NCBI RefSeq assembly: GCF_051014445.1
Contig: NC_135137.1
Span: 24,615,501-24,679,500 of the forward strand
Length of the DNA: 64,000 nt
From: Colletes latitarsis
Lineage: Eukaryota > Arthropoda > Insecta > Hymenoptera > Colletidae
Reading direction: 5' to 3'
This document shows, in pieces, positions 14,181 through 26,344 of the stretch. The position numbers and the translations under genes were made by a program. The notes under the pieces were generated by a model that was not told where the DNA came from, made no database searches, and saw only the letters and a program-made list of their open reading frames with translations. Each line of letters opens with the position of its first letter. Position 1 is the first letter of the stretch.

Positions 14181-17100
14181 AACAAGGGACGAGGGGCATG
14201 ACGAAGATGGGGCGAAAACGAACGACGATGCGAACAGCGAAAACGGGCCGAATAAAGGGACGGGACAAATGGCGCGACGGGGTGAACAAGGGACGAGGGG
14301 CATGACGAAGATGGGGCGAATAAAGAAATTGGGGCGAATAGGAAAGACGGGGCGTCCAGCGCAAACGGGCCAAATGGGAGACGGGGCGACCAGCGAAAAC
14401 GGGCCGAATGGGTGACGGGGCGATTGACAAAGACGGGGCTAACAACGAAAATGGGGTGAATAGGAATGTCGGGGCGACCAGCGAAAGCGGGTCGAATAAT
14501 GGGACGGGACAAATAGCGTGACGGGGTGAACAAGGGAAGAGGGGCATGACGAAGATGGGGCGAATAGGAATGACGGGGCGTCCAGCGAAAACGGGCCAAA
14601 TGGGGGACGGGGCGACCAGCGAAAACAGGCCGAATGGGTGACGGGGCGATTGACAAAGACGGGGCTAACAACGAAAATGGGGCGAATAGGAATGTCGGGG
14701 CGACCAGCGAAAGCGGGTCGAATAATGCGACGGGACAAATGGCGTGACGGGGTGAACAAGGGACGAGGGGCATGACGAAGATGGGGCGAATAGGAATGAC
14801 GGGGCGTCCAGCGAAAACGGGCCATATGGGGGACGGGGCGACCAGCGACAACTGGCCGAATAAAGGGACGGGGCTAACAACGAAAATGGGGCGAATAGGA
14901 GTGTCGGGGCGACCAGCGAAAGCGGGTCGAATAAAGGGACGAGACAAATGGCGTGACGGGGTGAACGAGGGGCGAGTGGCATGACGAAGATGCGGCGAAT
15001 AAAGAAATTGGGGCGAATAGGAATGACGGGGCGTCCAGCGAAAACGAGCCAAATGAGGGACGGTGCGAATAAACAAGACGGGGCGACCAGCAAAAGCGGG
15101 TCGAATAAAGGGACGGGGCAAATGGTGTAGACGGGGTGAACAAGGGACGAGGGGCATGACGAAGATGGGGCGAATAGGAAAGACGGGAGCGTCCAGCGAA
15201 AACGGGCCAAATGGGGGACGGGGCGACCAGCGAAAACGGGCCGAATGGGTGACGGGGCGATTGACGAAGACGGGGCTAACAACGAAAATGGGGCCAATAA
15301 GGATGACGCGGCGACCAGCGAAACCGGGTCGAATAAAGGGACGGGGCAAATGGGGTAGACGGGGTGAACAAGGGACGAGGCATGACGAAGATGGGGCGAA
15401 TAGGAAAGTCGGGGGCGTCCAGCGAAAACGGGCCAAATGGGGGACGGGGCGACCAGCGAAAACGGGCCGAATGGGTGACGGGGCGATTGACGAAGACGGG
15501 GCTAACACCGAAAATGGGGCGAATAAGGATGACGCGGCGACCAGCAAAGGCGGGTAGAATAAAGGGACTGGGCAAATGGCGTGACGGGGTGAACAAGGGG
15601 CGAGGGGCATGACGAAGATGCGGCGAATAAAGAAATTGGGGCGAATAGGAATGACGGGGCGTTCAGCGAGAACGGGCCAAATGGGGGACGGGACGAATAA
15701 GTAAGACGGGGCGACCAGCGAAAACGGGCCGAGTAGGAGACGGGGCGATTGACGAAGATGGGGCTAACACCGAAAATGGGGCCAATAAGGACGACGCGGC
15801 GACCAGCAAAAGCGGGTCGAATACAGGGACGGGGCAAATGGGGTAGACGGGGTGAACAAGGGACGAGGGGCATGACAAAGATGGGGCGAATAGGAACGAC
15901 GGTGCGACCAGTGAACACGGGCCAAATGGGGGACGGGGCGACCAGCGAAAGCGGGTCGAATGGGGGGACGGGGCGACCAGCGAAAGCGGGTCGAATAATG
16001 GGACGGGACAAATGGCGTGACGGGGTGAACAAGGGAAGAGGGGCATGACAAAGATGGGGCGAATAGGAACGACGGTGCGACCAGTGAACACGGGCCAAAT
16101 GGGGGACGGGGCGACCAGCGAAAGCGGGTCGAATGGGGGGACGGGGCGACCAGCGAAAACGGGCCGAATAAAGGGACGGGACAAATGGCGTGACGGGGTG
16201 AACAAGGGACGAGGGGCATGACGAAGATGGGGCGAATAGGAATGACGGGGCGTCCAGCGAAAACGGGCCAAATGGGGGACGGGGCGACCAGCGAAAGCGG
16301 GTCGAATAAAGGGACGGGGCAAATGGTGTAGACGGGGTGAACAAGGGACGAGGGGCATGACGAAGATGGGGCGAATAGGAACGACGGTGCGACCAGCGAA
16401 AACGGGCCAAATGGGGGTCGGGGCGGCCAGCGAAAACGGGGCGATTGACGAAGTCGGGGCTAACAACGAAAATGGGGCGAATAGGAATGTCGGGGCGACC
16501 CGCGAAAACGGGTCGAATAAGGGGTCGGGGCAAATGACGTAGACGGGGCGAACAAGGGACGAGGGGCATGACGAAGATGGGGCGAATAGGAAAGGCGGGT
16601 CGTCCAGCGAAAACGGGCCAAATGGGGGACGGGGCGATTGACGAAGACGGGGTTAACACCGAAAATGGGGCGAATAAGGATGACGCGGCGACCAGCAAAG
16701 CCGGGACGAATAAAGGGACTGGGCGAATGGCGTGACGGGGTGAACAAGGGGCGAGGGGCATGACGAAGATGCGGCGAATAAAGAAATTGGGGCGAATAGG
16801 AATGACGGGGCGTCCAGCGAAAACGGGCCAACTGGGGGACGGGCCGAATGGGTGACGGGGCGATTAATGAGGACGGGGCTAACAACGAAAATGGGGCGAA
16901 TAAGGATGACGCGCCGACCAGCGAAAGCGGGTCGAATAAAGGAACGGGGCAAATGGTGTAGACGGGGTGAACAAGGGTCGAGGGGCATGACGAAGATGGG
17001 GCGAATAGGAACGACGATGCGACCAGCGAAAACGGGCCAAATGGGGGTCGGGGCGACCAGCGAAAACGGGCCGAATGGGTGACAGGGCAATTTACGAAAA

Positions 17101-20100
17101 CGGGGCTAACAACGAGAAAGGGGGTAGAGGAATGTCGGGGCGACCCGCGAAAGCGGGTCAAATAAGGGGTCGGGGCAAATGACGTAGACGGGGCGAACAA
17201 GCGACGAGGGGCATGACGAAGATGGAGCGAATAGGAACGACGATGCGACCAGCGAAAACGGGCCAAATGGGGGTCGGGGCGGCCAGCGAAAACGGGGCGA
17301 TTGACGAAGTCGGGGCTAACAACGAAAATGGGGCGAATAGGAATGTCGGGGCGACCAGCGAAAGCGGGTCGAATAATGGGACGGGACAAATGGCGTGACG
17401 GGGTGAACAAGGGACGAGGGGCATGACGAAGATGGGGCGAATAGGAATGACGGGGCGTCCAGCGAAAACGGGCCAAATGGGGGACGGGGCGACCAGCGAA
17501 AGCGGGTCGAATAAAGGGACGGGGCAAATGGTGTAGACGGGGTGAACAAGGGACGAGGGGCATGACGAAGATGGGGCGAATAGGAACGACGGTGCGACCA
17601 GCGAAAACGGGCCGAATAAAGGGACGGGACAAATGGCGTGACGGGGTGAACAAGGGACGAGGGGCATGACGAAGATGGGGCGAATAAAGAAATTGGGGCG
17701 AATAGGAATGACGGGGCGTCCAGCGAAAACGGGCCAAATGGGGGACGGGCCGACCAGCGAAAACGGGCCGATTGGGTGACGGGGCGATTAACGAAGACAG
17801 GGCTAACAACGAAAATGGGGCGAATAAGGATGACGCGGCGACCAGCGAAACCGGGTCGAATAAATGGACGGGGCAAATGGGGTAGACGGGGTGAACAAGG
17901 GACGAGGGGCATGACGAAGATGGGGCGAATAGGAAAGACGGGGCGTCCAGCGAAAACGGGCCAAATGGGGGACGGGGCGATTGACGAAGACGGGGTTAAC
18001 ACCGAAAATGGGGCGAATAAGGATGACGCGGCGACCAGCAAAAGCGGGTCGAATAAAGGGACTGGGCAAATGGCGTGACGGGGTGAACAAGGGGCGAGGG
18101 GCAAGACGAAGATGCGGCGAATAAAGAAATTGGGGCGAATAGGAATGACGAGGCGTCCAGCGAAAACGGGCCAAATGGGGGACGGGGCGCCCAGCGAAAG
18201 CAGGCCGAATAAAGGGACGGGGCAAATGGTGTAGACGGGGTGAACAAAGGACGAGGGGCATGACGAATATGGGGCGAATAGGAACGACGGTGCGACTAGC
18301 GAAAACGGGCCAAGTGGGGGACGGGGCGATTGACAAAGACGGGGCTAACAACGAAAATGGGGCGAATAGGAATGTCGGGGCGAACAGCGAAAGCGGGTCG
18401 AATAATGGGTCGGGACAAATGGCGTGACGGGGTGAACAAGGGACGAGGGGCATGACGAAGATGGGGCGAATAGGAATGACGGGGCGTCCAGCGAAAACGG
18501 GTCGAATAATGGGTCGGGACAAATGGTGTAGACGGGGTGAACAAGGCACGAGGGGCAAGACGAAGATGGGGCGAATAAAGAAATTGGGGCGAATAGGAAT
18601 GACGGGGCGTCCAGCGAAAGCGGGCCAAATGGGGGACGGGGCGACCAGCGAAAACGGGCCGATTAAAAGGACGGGACAAATGGTGCAGACGGGGTGAACA
18701 AAGGACGAGGGGCATGACGAAGATGGGGCGAATAGGAACGACGGTGCGACCAGCGAAAACGGGCCAAATGGGGGACGGGGCGATTGACAAAGACGGGGCT
18801 AACAACGAAAATGGGTCGAATAGGAATGTCGGGGCGACCAGCGAAAGCGGGTCGAATAATGGGTCGGGACAAATGGCGTGACGGGGTGAACAAGGGACGA
18901 GGGGCATGACGAAGATGGGGCGAATAGGAATGACGGGGCGTCCAGCGAAAACGGGTCGAATAATGGGTCGGGACAAATGGTGTAGACGGGGTGAACAAGG
19001 GACGAGGGGCAAGACGAAGATGGGGCGAATAAAGAAATTGGGGCGAATAGGAATGACGGGGCGTCCAGCGAAAACGGGCCAAATGGGGGACGGTGCGAAC
19101 AAACAAGACGGGGCGACCAGCGAAAGCGGGTCGAATAAAGGGACGGGGCAAATGGTGTAGACGGGGTGAACAAGGGACGAGGGGCATGACGAAGATGGGG
19201 CGAATAGGAATAACGGGGCGTCCAGCGAAAACGGGCCAAATGGGGGACGGGGCGACCAGCGAAAACGGGCCGAATGGGTGACGGGGCGATTGACAAAGAC
19301 GGGGCTAACAACGAAAATGGGGCGAATAGGAATGTCGGGGCGACCAGCGAAAGCGGGTCGAATAATGGGACGCGACAAATGGCGTGACGGGGTGAACAAG
19401 GGACGAGGGGCATGACGAAGATGGGGCGAATAGGAATGACGGGGCGTCCAGCGAAAACGGGCCAAATGGGGGACGGGGCGACCAGCGAAAACGGGCCGAA
19501 TGGGTGACGGAGCGATTGACGAAGACGGGGCTAAGAACGAAAATGGGGCGAATAGGAATGTCGGGGCGACCAGCGAAAGCGGGTCGAATAATGTGACGGG
19601 ACAAATGGCGTGACGGGGTGAAGAAGGGACGGGGGGCCTGACGAAGATGGGGCGAATAGGAATGACGGGGCGTCCAGCGAAAACGGGCCAAATGGGGGAC
19701 GGGGCGAATAAACAAGACGGGGCGACCAGCGAAAGCGGGTCGAATAAAGGGACGGGGCAAATGGTGTAGACGGGGTGAACAAGGGGCGCGGGGCATGACG
19801 AAGATGGGGCGAATACGAACGACGGTGCGACCAGCGAAAACGGGCCGAATAAAGGGACGGGACAAATGGCGTGACGGGGTGAACAAGGGTCGAGAGGCAT
19901 GACGAAGATGGGGCGAATAAAGAAATTGGGGCGAATAGGAATGACGGGGCGTCCAGCGATAACGGGCCAAATGGGGGACGGTGCGAACAAACAAGGCGGG
20001 GCGACCAGCGAAAGCGGGTCGAATAAAGGGACGGGGCAAATGGTGTAGACGGGGTGAACAAGGGTCGAGGGGCATGACGAAGATGGAGCGAATAAAGAAA

Positions 20101-20939
20101 TTGGGGCGAATAGGAAAGACGGGGCGTCCAGCGAAAACGGGCCAAATGGGGGACGGGGCGACCAGCGAAAACGGGCCGAATGGGTGACGGGGCGATTGAC
20201 AAAGACGGGGCTAACAACGAAAATGGGGCGAATAGGAATGTCGGGGCGACCAGCGAAAGCGGGTCGAATAATGGGACGGGACAAATGGCGTGACGGGGTG
20301 AACAAGGGAAGAGGGGCATGACGAAGATGGGGCGAATAGGAATGACGGGGCGTCCAGCGAAAACGGGCCAAATGGGGGACGGGGCGACCAGCGAAAACGG
20401 GCCGAATGGGTGACGGGGCGATTGACAAAGACGGGGCTAACAACGAAAATGGGGCGAATAGGAATGTCGGGGCGACCAGCGAAAGCGGGTCGAATAAAGG
20501 GACGAGACAAATGGCGTGACGGGGTGAACGAGGGGCGAGTGGCATGACGAAGATGGGGCGAATAAAGAAATTGGGGCGAATAGGAAAGACGGGGCGTCCA
20601 GCGAAAACGGGCCAAATGGGGGACGGGGCGACCAGCGAAAACGGGCCGAATGGGTGACGGGGTGATTGACAAAGACGGGGCTAACAACGAAAATTGGGCG
20701 AATAGGAATGTCGGGGCGACCAGCGAAAGCGGGTCGAATAAAGGGACGAGACAAATGGCGTGACGGGGTGAACGAGGGGCGAGTGGCATGACGAAGATGC
20801 GGCGAATAAAGAAATTGTGGCGAATAGGAATGACAGGGCGTCCAGCGAAAACGGGCCAAATGAGGGACGGTGCGAATAAACAAGACGGGGCGACCAGCAA
20901 AAGCGGGTCGAATAAAGGGACGGGGCAAATGGTGTAGAC

Positions 20940-21298
20940 AGGGCAAACAAGGGACAGGCCGCATGACGAATACGGAGCGAACAGTGAAAATGGGCCGAAT
21001 AGGAATGTCGGGGCGAATAAGGTTGACGGAGCGATGAGCGAAAACGGGCCTCACAGGGGGACTAGGCGATTGACGAAGACGGGGCGGACAACGAAAACGG
21101 GGCAAATAGGAATGAATGGGCAAATAAAGAAGAGGGGGCGACCAGCAAATACGGGCCAAATAAGGGGACGGGCCGAATTGCGAAGACGGGGAGAACAACG
21201 AAAACAGGCCGAATAGCGGGGCGGTGCAAATGGCAAAGACTGGGCGAATAAGGAAGACGTGGCGAATAGGGTAAGACGGGGCGAATAGGGAGGCAGAA
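20940..21298. repeat. Degenerate right edge of the satellite array
   Basis: The last 350 bp still show the GGGGCGAATA rhythm, but subunits are diverged, often with single-base changes (gggcaaacaag, acggagcgaac, tgggcgaataagg), and the higher-order order is lost. The final subunits are short and close to a simple form (gacggggcgaatagggagg). The array ends abruptly at AT-rich DNA at 21298. Confidence 0.85.
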
Positions 21299-21475
21299 TA
21301 AACATTTTTTATGTTAATCAATATTCATTTATTTTATTATTGTTGCACAATAAATACAGATAAATTTACAATAATATGTTTGTCGTATTTTTTTTCCAAA
21401 TCATTTTTAAACTTCATTTTTCGAATTAAACATATTTTCGTATATGGTGTACGGTTTGGGCTGTGACTCACTGTA
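21299..21475. other. AT-rich spacer between satellite and MITE
   Basis: About 177 bp of AT-rich DNA with several AATAAA-like words. No gene is visible. It marks the sharp junction between the satellite and dispersed mobile elements. Confidence 0.7.
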
Positions 21476-21929
21476 GGTCGGAAAGTAAAAATGCTGGGAC
21501 ATTCTAGACTTACAATCGTACGCCGATTATCGCGAGGTCGTATTTCAGCTGCGTCTCTTTTACGAGACCAAAAAGGAAAGGCTCACACTAACGTTGTTTA
21601 TCGTTTTCCCGGAATTATGTCGAATTCGATGCATTCAATTAAGCCCGATCTGGCCATACTGGCACATCGGGCATTATTGAGTGCATCAAAATGGACAATA
21701 GTGACGACTAACTTCCTGAGCGTCTAACGGTGTGATGGGGGTAGCAGGCATATCCTACCGCACGAACCTCGGGTACGTGAGTTCGACACTTCGCACAACT
21801 TTGGGAAATCGTTAAAGAATGCTAGTGTGAGCCTTTCCTTCTTGCTCTTGAAACAGCTGAAATACGATCTCGCGATAATCGGCATACGATTCCAAGTCTC
21901 GACTGCCTCAGCATTTTTACTTTCCGACC
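21476..21929. mobile_element. 454 bp MITE with ~130 bp inverted ends, TA target site
   Basis: The left end begins GGTCGGAAAGTAAAAATGCTG-like sequence and the right end is its reverse complement. The arms match imperfectly for about 120-130 bp. Both ends are flanked by TA (21474-21475 and 21930-21931), the target duplication of Tc1/mariner elements. There is no transposase; the small frame at 21491-21727 is not conserved between the arms and is not called. The centre, about 21719-21795, holds a tRNA-like segment with a GTGAGTTCGACAC block resembling a T-arm/B-box. A related, diverged copy begins at 43398. Confidence 0.8.
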
Positions 21930-22097
21930 TATGTAAGGTATAAGGAAAGTACCAGAATGAAAGAAAAATTTCGAAAATTTTATTTAACGTAAATACACGT
22001 TTTAGGTCCCCCTGATCATATCGAGACTATTAAAAAAAAAGACATTTTTTTTGTTCCTATGCTATTAACATGATTGCGTCTAAACAACTGAAAGAAT

Positions 22098-23285
22098 TTC
22101 AATGAAACTTTACATTTAAGTTTTATGTTTTCGTTTCAAGGTCTGATTAGATTTAGAGCGCGATTAGCTCCCGGATGATGATGATTTTACGTCCTATAGT
22201 TTTATAATTATTCCGATGGATATGTATACATTATTTGTAAAGATTTTTTAAAACGTTTTATATAAATCTTAAGAAGGATTAAGATCAAATAAACTTTATC
22301 TCTATTTTTCCTATCTGCTGTTACAGCAGTGACTCACGCAGGTTGACAACAGTTTTGTTTATACTCTTCGCGGGTCACTGAGTCGTAGAAACGACGAGGA
22401 TGGAGAAAGAAGGGGCGTAGATATACATACATAGCCTAATCTCCGTAGGTTTTTAAAGGGCAACAATTAAAAACAAAATTCTATTGCATGAATAGCAGTC
22501 AATTTAATGTATTCTATTTCACAGTAATGAATTCAGTGGGGAATAAAGAAAAAGGCAAGACGAATGTGAAAAATAAAAAACTGTTTTGTGTACAAATAAA
22601 TAAATATTTTTTACATCCTAATTTAAGGAGGGTATTTGAGATCCATCAGATTTCCATTGAACGGTAACGTGCACACAATTGTTTTTCCAATATTTCGATT
22701 ATATTATTACGTAAAGTTAAGTCAAATATATAACATTTGATTCTGTGTAACAAATTGATACGGTTATTGAAAAACATAGCGGGAAAAGTCAGTATTAATC
22801 TATTTCTGTAGCAATTCATTCCCCTATTTAGATCATATCTTTAGAAAATATTTGTTTTTGAAGATTGTTACAGCATACGTGGTACTGGTTAAGAGTGGTT
22901 TTTCATTTTAATAAATTTTACTTACTCCGATTTCTAAATATTTATTTCTTAATTAACCCTTTAAGTATAAGACTGCTTTGAACAACATTATTCTAAAATA
23001 TTTGTGGAATACGTTTTTAATATGATTTAGGTAAGTTTGCAATGTATAAGATTTCGTTTAATTTTTCCGTTCTAGAAAAAATAGAAGAAAAGTTTGTTCT
23101 ATCTCAATCCTTCTTAAGATTTATATAAATTGTATTAAAAATTTTTTTAAATAATGTATATGTATCGAAATAATTATAAAACAATAATACGTATAATCAT
23201 CATTATCCGGGAGCTGATCACGCTCAAAATCTAATCAGACCTTGAAACGAGAACATAAAATTTAAATGTAAAGTTTCATTGATAT
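22098..23285. repeat. Inverted repeat with ~200 bp arms
   Basis: The left arm (22098-22301) and right arm (about 23087-23285) are reverse complements with scattered mismatches. Landmarks are aaggtctgattagatt on the left and aatctaatcagacctt on the right. The spacer of about 785 bp is AT-rich with no coding frame. The segment 21935-22130 next to it also matches, inverted, to 43190-43395, so the arms belong to a wider dispersed repeat family. I cannot assign a transposon superfamily. Confidence 0.75.
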
Positions 23286-23973
23286 TCATTCAACTGCACC
23301 AAAGTTTGACGAGCAAGATACGACTCCCCAAATCCAGCCGGTAGCCCGGTTTTAATATTCGCACGGCCCGTAATTAATTGCGAGAACGCGGGGACTCCTA
23401 GCGGCCATGCGGTAAACCACCGGCCGCAAAGCTGTTTCTGACACAGATCGGTTCGCGGGGGGGTATACGCGTTATATCATACTAATTCAACATCTTTCAC
23501 GTTTTTTCATTTGAAACAAACAGAATGGCCAAAGCCATGAACACCGTGAGATAACCGTTTTTAAAAGCGACTGTGTTTGAAAGTATACAGTACCGTCAGT
23601 TTTAACTTTTTTCGCCCAAAAAATTCAAAAATGTCACTGAAACATGTAGAAATAAACCTTGCAAATTTAAAGAGAACGTGATATCAGCTAATTGAGTGTC
23701 CAAAAAGTAATTGATTTGTCGTAGAATGACACAAATATTAATAATTTCATTAAATCACTGATTTGAAATGGACAGAACAGACAAAAAATCATACAGAGTC
23801 CATTTCTTCAACTTCAGTTCATTTTTTTTCATTCGTTATCCTTTTCTTCGACTGCCGTTTATTTTTTCTCATACGCTCCCACTCATTCTCACTCGCTGTC
23901 CTTTTCTTCAGTTATCAACTACGGCTATCGGTAAAAGCAAAAGGCGATTTCGAGTCTCGACGATATGGCCGTA
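23286..23973 (+). repeat. Dispersed repeat, left part (paralogue of 43730-44420)
   Basis: From about 23470 the sequence matches 43785-44415 in the same orientation, for example around aaatcactgatttgaaatgg and the pyrimidine-rich stretch 23800-23920. The copy here lacks about 130 bp present at 43990-44125. The short frames at 23763-24059 lie in the pyrimidine tract and are not supported as genes. The repeat is split by the Tc1 element and resumes at 25632 with tataaacatttactggtg. Confidence 0.7.
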
Positions 23974-25629
23974 TAGTTAACCCCATAAGTATTCGTACCC
24001 TCATTGCTTATGGGAGAAATTTGTTGAAATCAAACGATACATGTAAGATTTTGCAATAAACTTTTTGCTGTAAATGAACACATGTATAACGTTTATTTAT
24101 ATCAAATTATAATAAAATTGATTAACTAATAAAAAAAATATATTGATTTTATTCTACATACTACGTAATAATAGTCCATAAAAGTATTCGTACCATTCTT
24201 AGCAAAGTCAATTTTCTTCTGTTTCGAATGTCATTTCACATCGAAAATAATTTCCAGAGTTTACAGTCGGTTGAGTGAGTGCCAACAAAGTAGTCTAGTT
24301 TGAAATTATGTTAAAATAACATCAATAATCAGAAATGAGTCGAAAGAAGTCCAAGACTACTCTAGAAGAGCATCAAATAATTTTCAAATTACATCAAGAG
24401 AGCAAAAATAATGGACAGAAGTAAATCAACTATCCAATTCATCACTAAACGGATAAAAACAAGTGATAATTTGTTAAATAACGAACGTACTGGAAGACCA
24501 AAGATTTTAACCATTCGAGAAAGAAAAACTATAATAGGTAAAGTGCAACAAAACCCTCAACTTAGTACACCTAAGTTAGCTACAATGTGTAACGACATGT
24601 TCAATAAGAAAGTTTCTGTTGAAACTTATCGAAGAATATTGAGAAGTGAAAATTTTCATGGTCGAACACCGAGAAAGAAGTCCTTTATTAGTAAAATTAA
24701 CAAAAGTTAGAGGTTAGCATTTGCGAAAGAGTACAGAAGTTAAAGTAATACCTTTAAAGTTATACCTAATAAAGTTATTTTCTCTGATGAGTCGAAATTT
24801 AATATTTTTGGATGTGACGGAAAAAGAAAAGTTTGAAGGAAGCTTAGTAAAGAACTAGAATTAAAGAATCTACAACCGACTGTAAAGCAGGGTGGAGCCT
24901 CCGTGATGGTTTGGTGCTACATGGCAGCATCCGGAGCAGACAATCTTGTCTTTATCGATAGAATTATGAATAAGACACAGTATAAAAATATACTCGAAGA
25001 AAATCTACACTCAAGTACGATTAAGCTGGATCCGCAAAATGACTATTGTTTCCAACACGACAGTGACCCGAAACATACTGCTCAGATTGTTCGTAAATTA
25101 TTACTTTACCACGTTCCCCATTTTGTACGTACACCTCCTCAGAGTCCAGATACAAATCCTATACAAAATTTATGGACGGAAATAGATAAAAGACTACACG
25201 AGCATGAAATTTCCAATAAACAAATGCTGAAAGAAAAAATTGTAGAAGTTTGGAATAGTATTGAACCAAATATCACTTTAAACTGATAGAAAGTAGGCCA
25301 AATCGATTAAACGATGTAATAAAGCATAAAGGTGGGCCCACGAAATACTACAAAAATAATACAAAAGTAAAAAAGTTACCATAATATGCAATTTTTTGAC
25401 AAAATCTGCACTGGTACGAATACGTAGAGTGCTATTATGTACTATGCAGAGAAAAATCAATATGTTTTTGTTATTAGTTAATCAATTTCGTTATAATTTG
25501 GTATAAATAAACTTTATACATGTGTTCATTTATAATAAAAAATTTATTGCAAAACTTTAAATGCATCCTTTGATTTCAACAAATTTTTTTTACAAGCAAC
25601 GAGGGTACAAATACTTATGGGACTGACTG
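23974..25629 (+). mobile_element. Tc1-type transposon, 1656 bp, inactive
   Basis: Both ends carry long inverted repeats (at least 200 bp) around CCCATAAGTATTCGTACCCTC. The right terminus read inward is CAGTCAGTCCC; the left is TAGTTAACCCC. TA lies on each side (23972-23973 and 25630-25631). The paralogous repeat at about 44405-44440 is uninterrupted at the matching position (gccgcttataaatatctg), which gives a direct empty site. The internal gene is broken, so the copy cannot move by itself. Confidence 0.92.
24335..25286 (+). pseudogene. Tc1 transposase pseudogene
   Basis: This is the remains of a DDE transposase that would cut and paste the surrounding element. A start ATG at 24335 opens a helix-turn-helix region, then a frameshift near 24405 moves to the frame 24411-24710, which carries a basic NERTGRP-like linker (GRPR-type) and ends at a TAG at about 24708. 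Stops and a shift follow before the catalytic part at 24903-25286. The first catalytic aspartate is seen in SDESKF just upstream (about 24785), and the second in QHDSDPKHTA. The third position reads NPIQNLW, where Tc1 proteins have NPIENLW, so the catalytic glutamate is changed to glutamine. Total length fits the usual 340 residues. Frame breaks plus the missing glutamate make it non-functional. Confidence 0.9.
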
Positions 25630-25631
25630 TA

Positions 25632-26330
25632 TATAAACATTTACTGGTGTTGAAATTTGCCTCCACTGTACGTAAACTGAGCAATGTTTATTTTAAGAAT
25701 CATTGCTGCATATCCAATGTTTACTGTAGACGGACCGATTTGAATTATACAATGGTTTCCGGTGCCAGCTATTGTATCTCACTTGCACTTATCCTCTTTC
25801 CTTATCTCCGTTGAATTCTGAGAACTAACCATGCCCACACAAATGACTGAGGCTGGTCTTGAGCTTGGTCATTTATGTGGGCACTAGTGTATATCGCACT
25901 CTTTCTACGAATGTGACACAATTCAAAAGAGAACACTTTGTGAATAGCAACCATAAAGTTAAATTACATGGTTTATAGTTGCGATTCGCAAGCTGCTTTT
26001 TTTTTAGTTGTATCACTTCTGTAGCAGAGACACTTAATGATTGTTTCTTTCAAAGATTTCATGGGAGAAAGAAAAAATTACACAAAAACGTTCGAAATAA
26101 CTGCAGCTGTTTTTTGTCAATCCCTGATCTGACTTTATTTAAATCAATACTTTAGCTTGTTGCCAAACTATACATTTGTAAAATATTGAAAACACACAAG
26201 ATATTTAAAGTTTAGAAATAATACTTGATGAATCACACTGTAATAGAAACAAAAGACAAGACAAGAAAAATAGAAAGAAAATATTTAAAAAAAGTAAAAA
26301 GAAAAAATAATGCTTTGTATCTACCTCATG
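25632..26330. other. AT-rich DNA with a short hairpin
   Basis: The first 60 bp continue the dispersed repeat interrupted by the Tc1 element. At 25832-25847 and 25868-25883 there are 16 nt arms (tgcccacacaaatgac and its near-perfect complement, 15 of 16 paired) around a 20 nt loop. I see no coding frame with support. The rest is plain AT-rich sequence. Confidence 0.5.
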
Positions 26331-26344
26331 TCACAAAGTAGAAG

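Larger units (their letters stand above)
1..21298. repeat. G-rich satellite array with higher-order structure
   Basis: The whole stretch is tandem repeat with no unique insertion. The basic subunit is 15-19 bp, with a core like acGGGGCGAataa, and subunit variants recur in fixed order (for example ...gaacaagggacgagg... then ...gcatgacgaagatgg...). They form higher-order units; spacing between successive occurrences of the same variant is about 157, 174 or 226 bp. The plus strand is strongly purine-rich with a GGGG run roughly every 15 nt; T is scarce. It is not a TTAGG telomere repeat. Because TTA, CTA and TCA are rare on the plus strand, the minus strand stays open in two or three overlapping frames for up to about 1,100 codons (11212-14547). 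These proline/arginine-rich frames are not in a fixed phase with the 157 bp unit and are not called as genes. The array continues beyond the left window edge. Confidence 0.97.

Noticed and set aside
11212..14547. 1,111-codon minus-strand open frame in the satellite
   Set aside because: The C-rich strand has almost no stop codons in any frame, adjacent frames are also open, and the 157 bp unit shifts phase; the frame follows from composition.
1..21298. Array as telomere repeat
   Set aside because: No TTAGG-type unit, and subunits are 15-19 bp with higher-order structure.
1..21298. Array as CRISPR
   Set aside because: No alternation of constant repeats and unique spacers; sequence is eukaryotic and all parts repeat.
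21491..21727. 78-codon frame in the MITE
   Set aside because: Lies over the inverted arm and is not kept in the opposite arm or the 43398 copy.
23763..24059. 98-codon frame MKWTEQTKNHTESIS...
   Set aside because: Comes from a pyrimidine-rich repeat tract and runs into the Tc1 end; the paralogue at 44208 diverges in frame.
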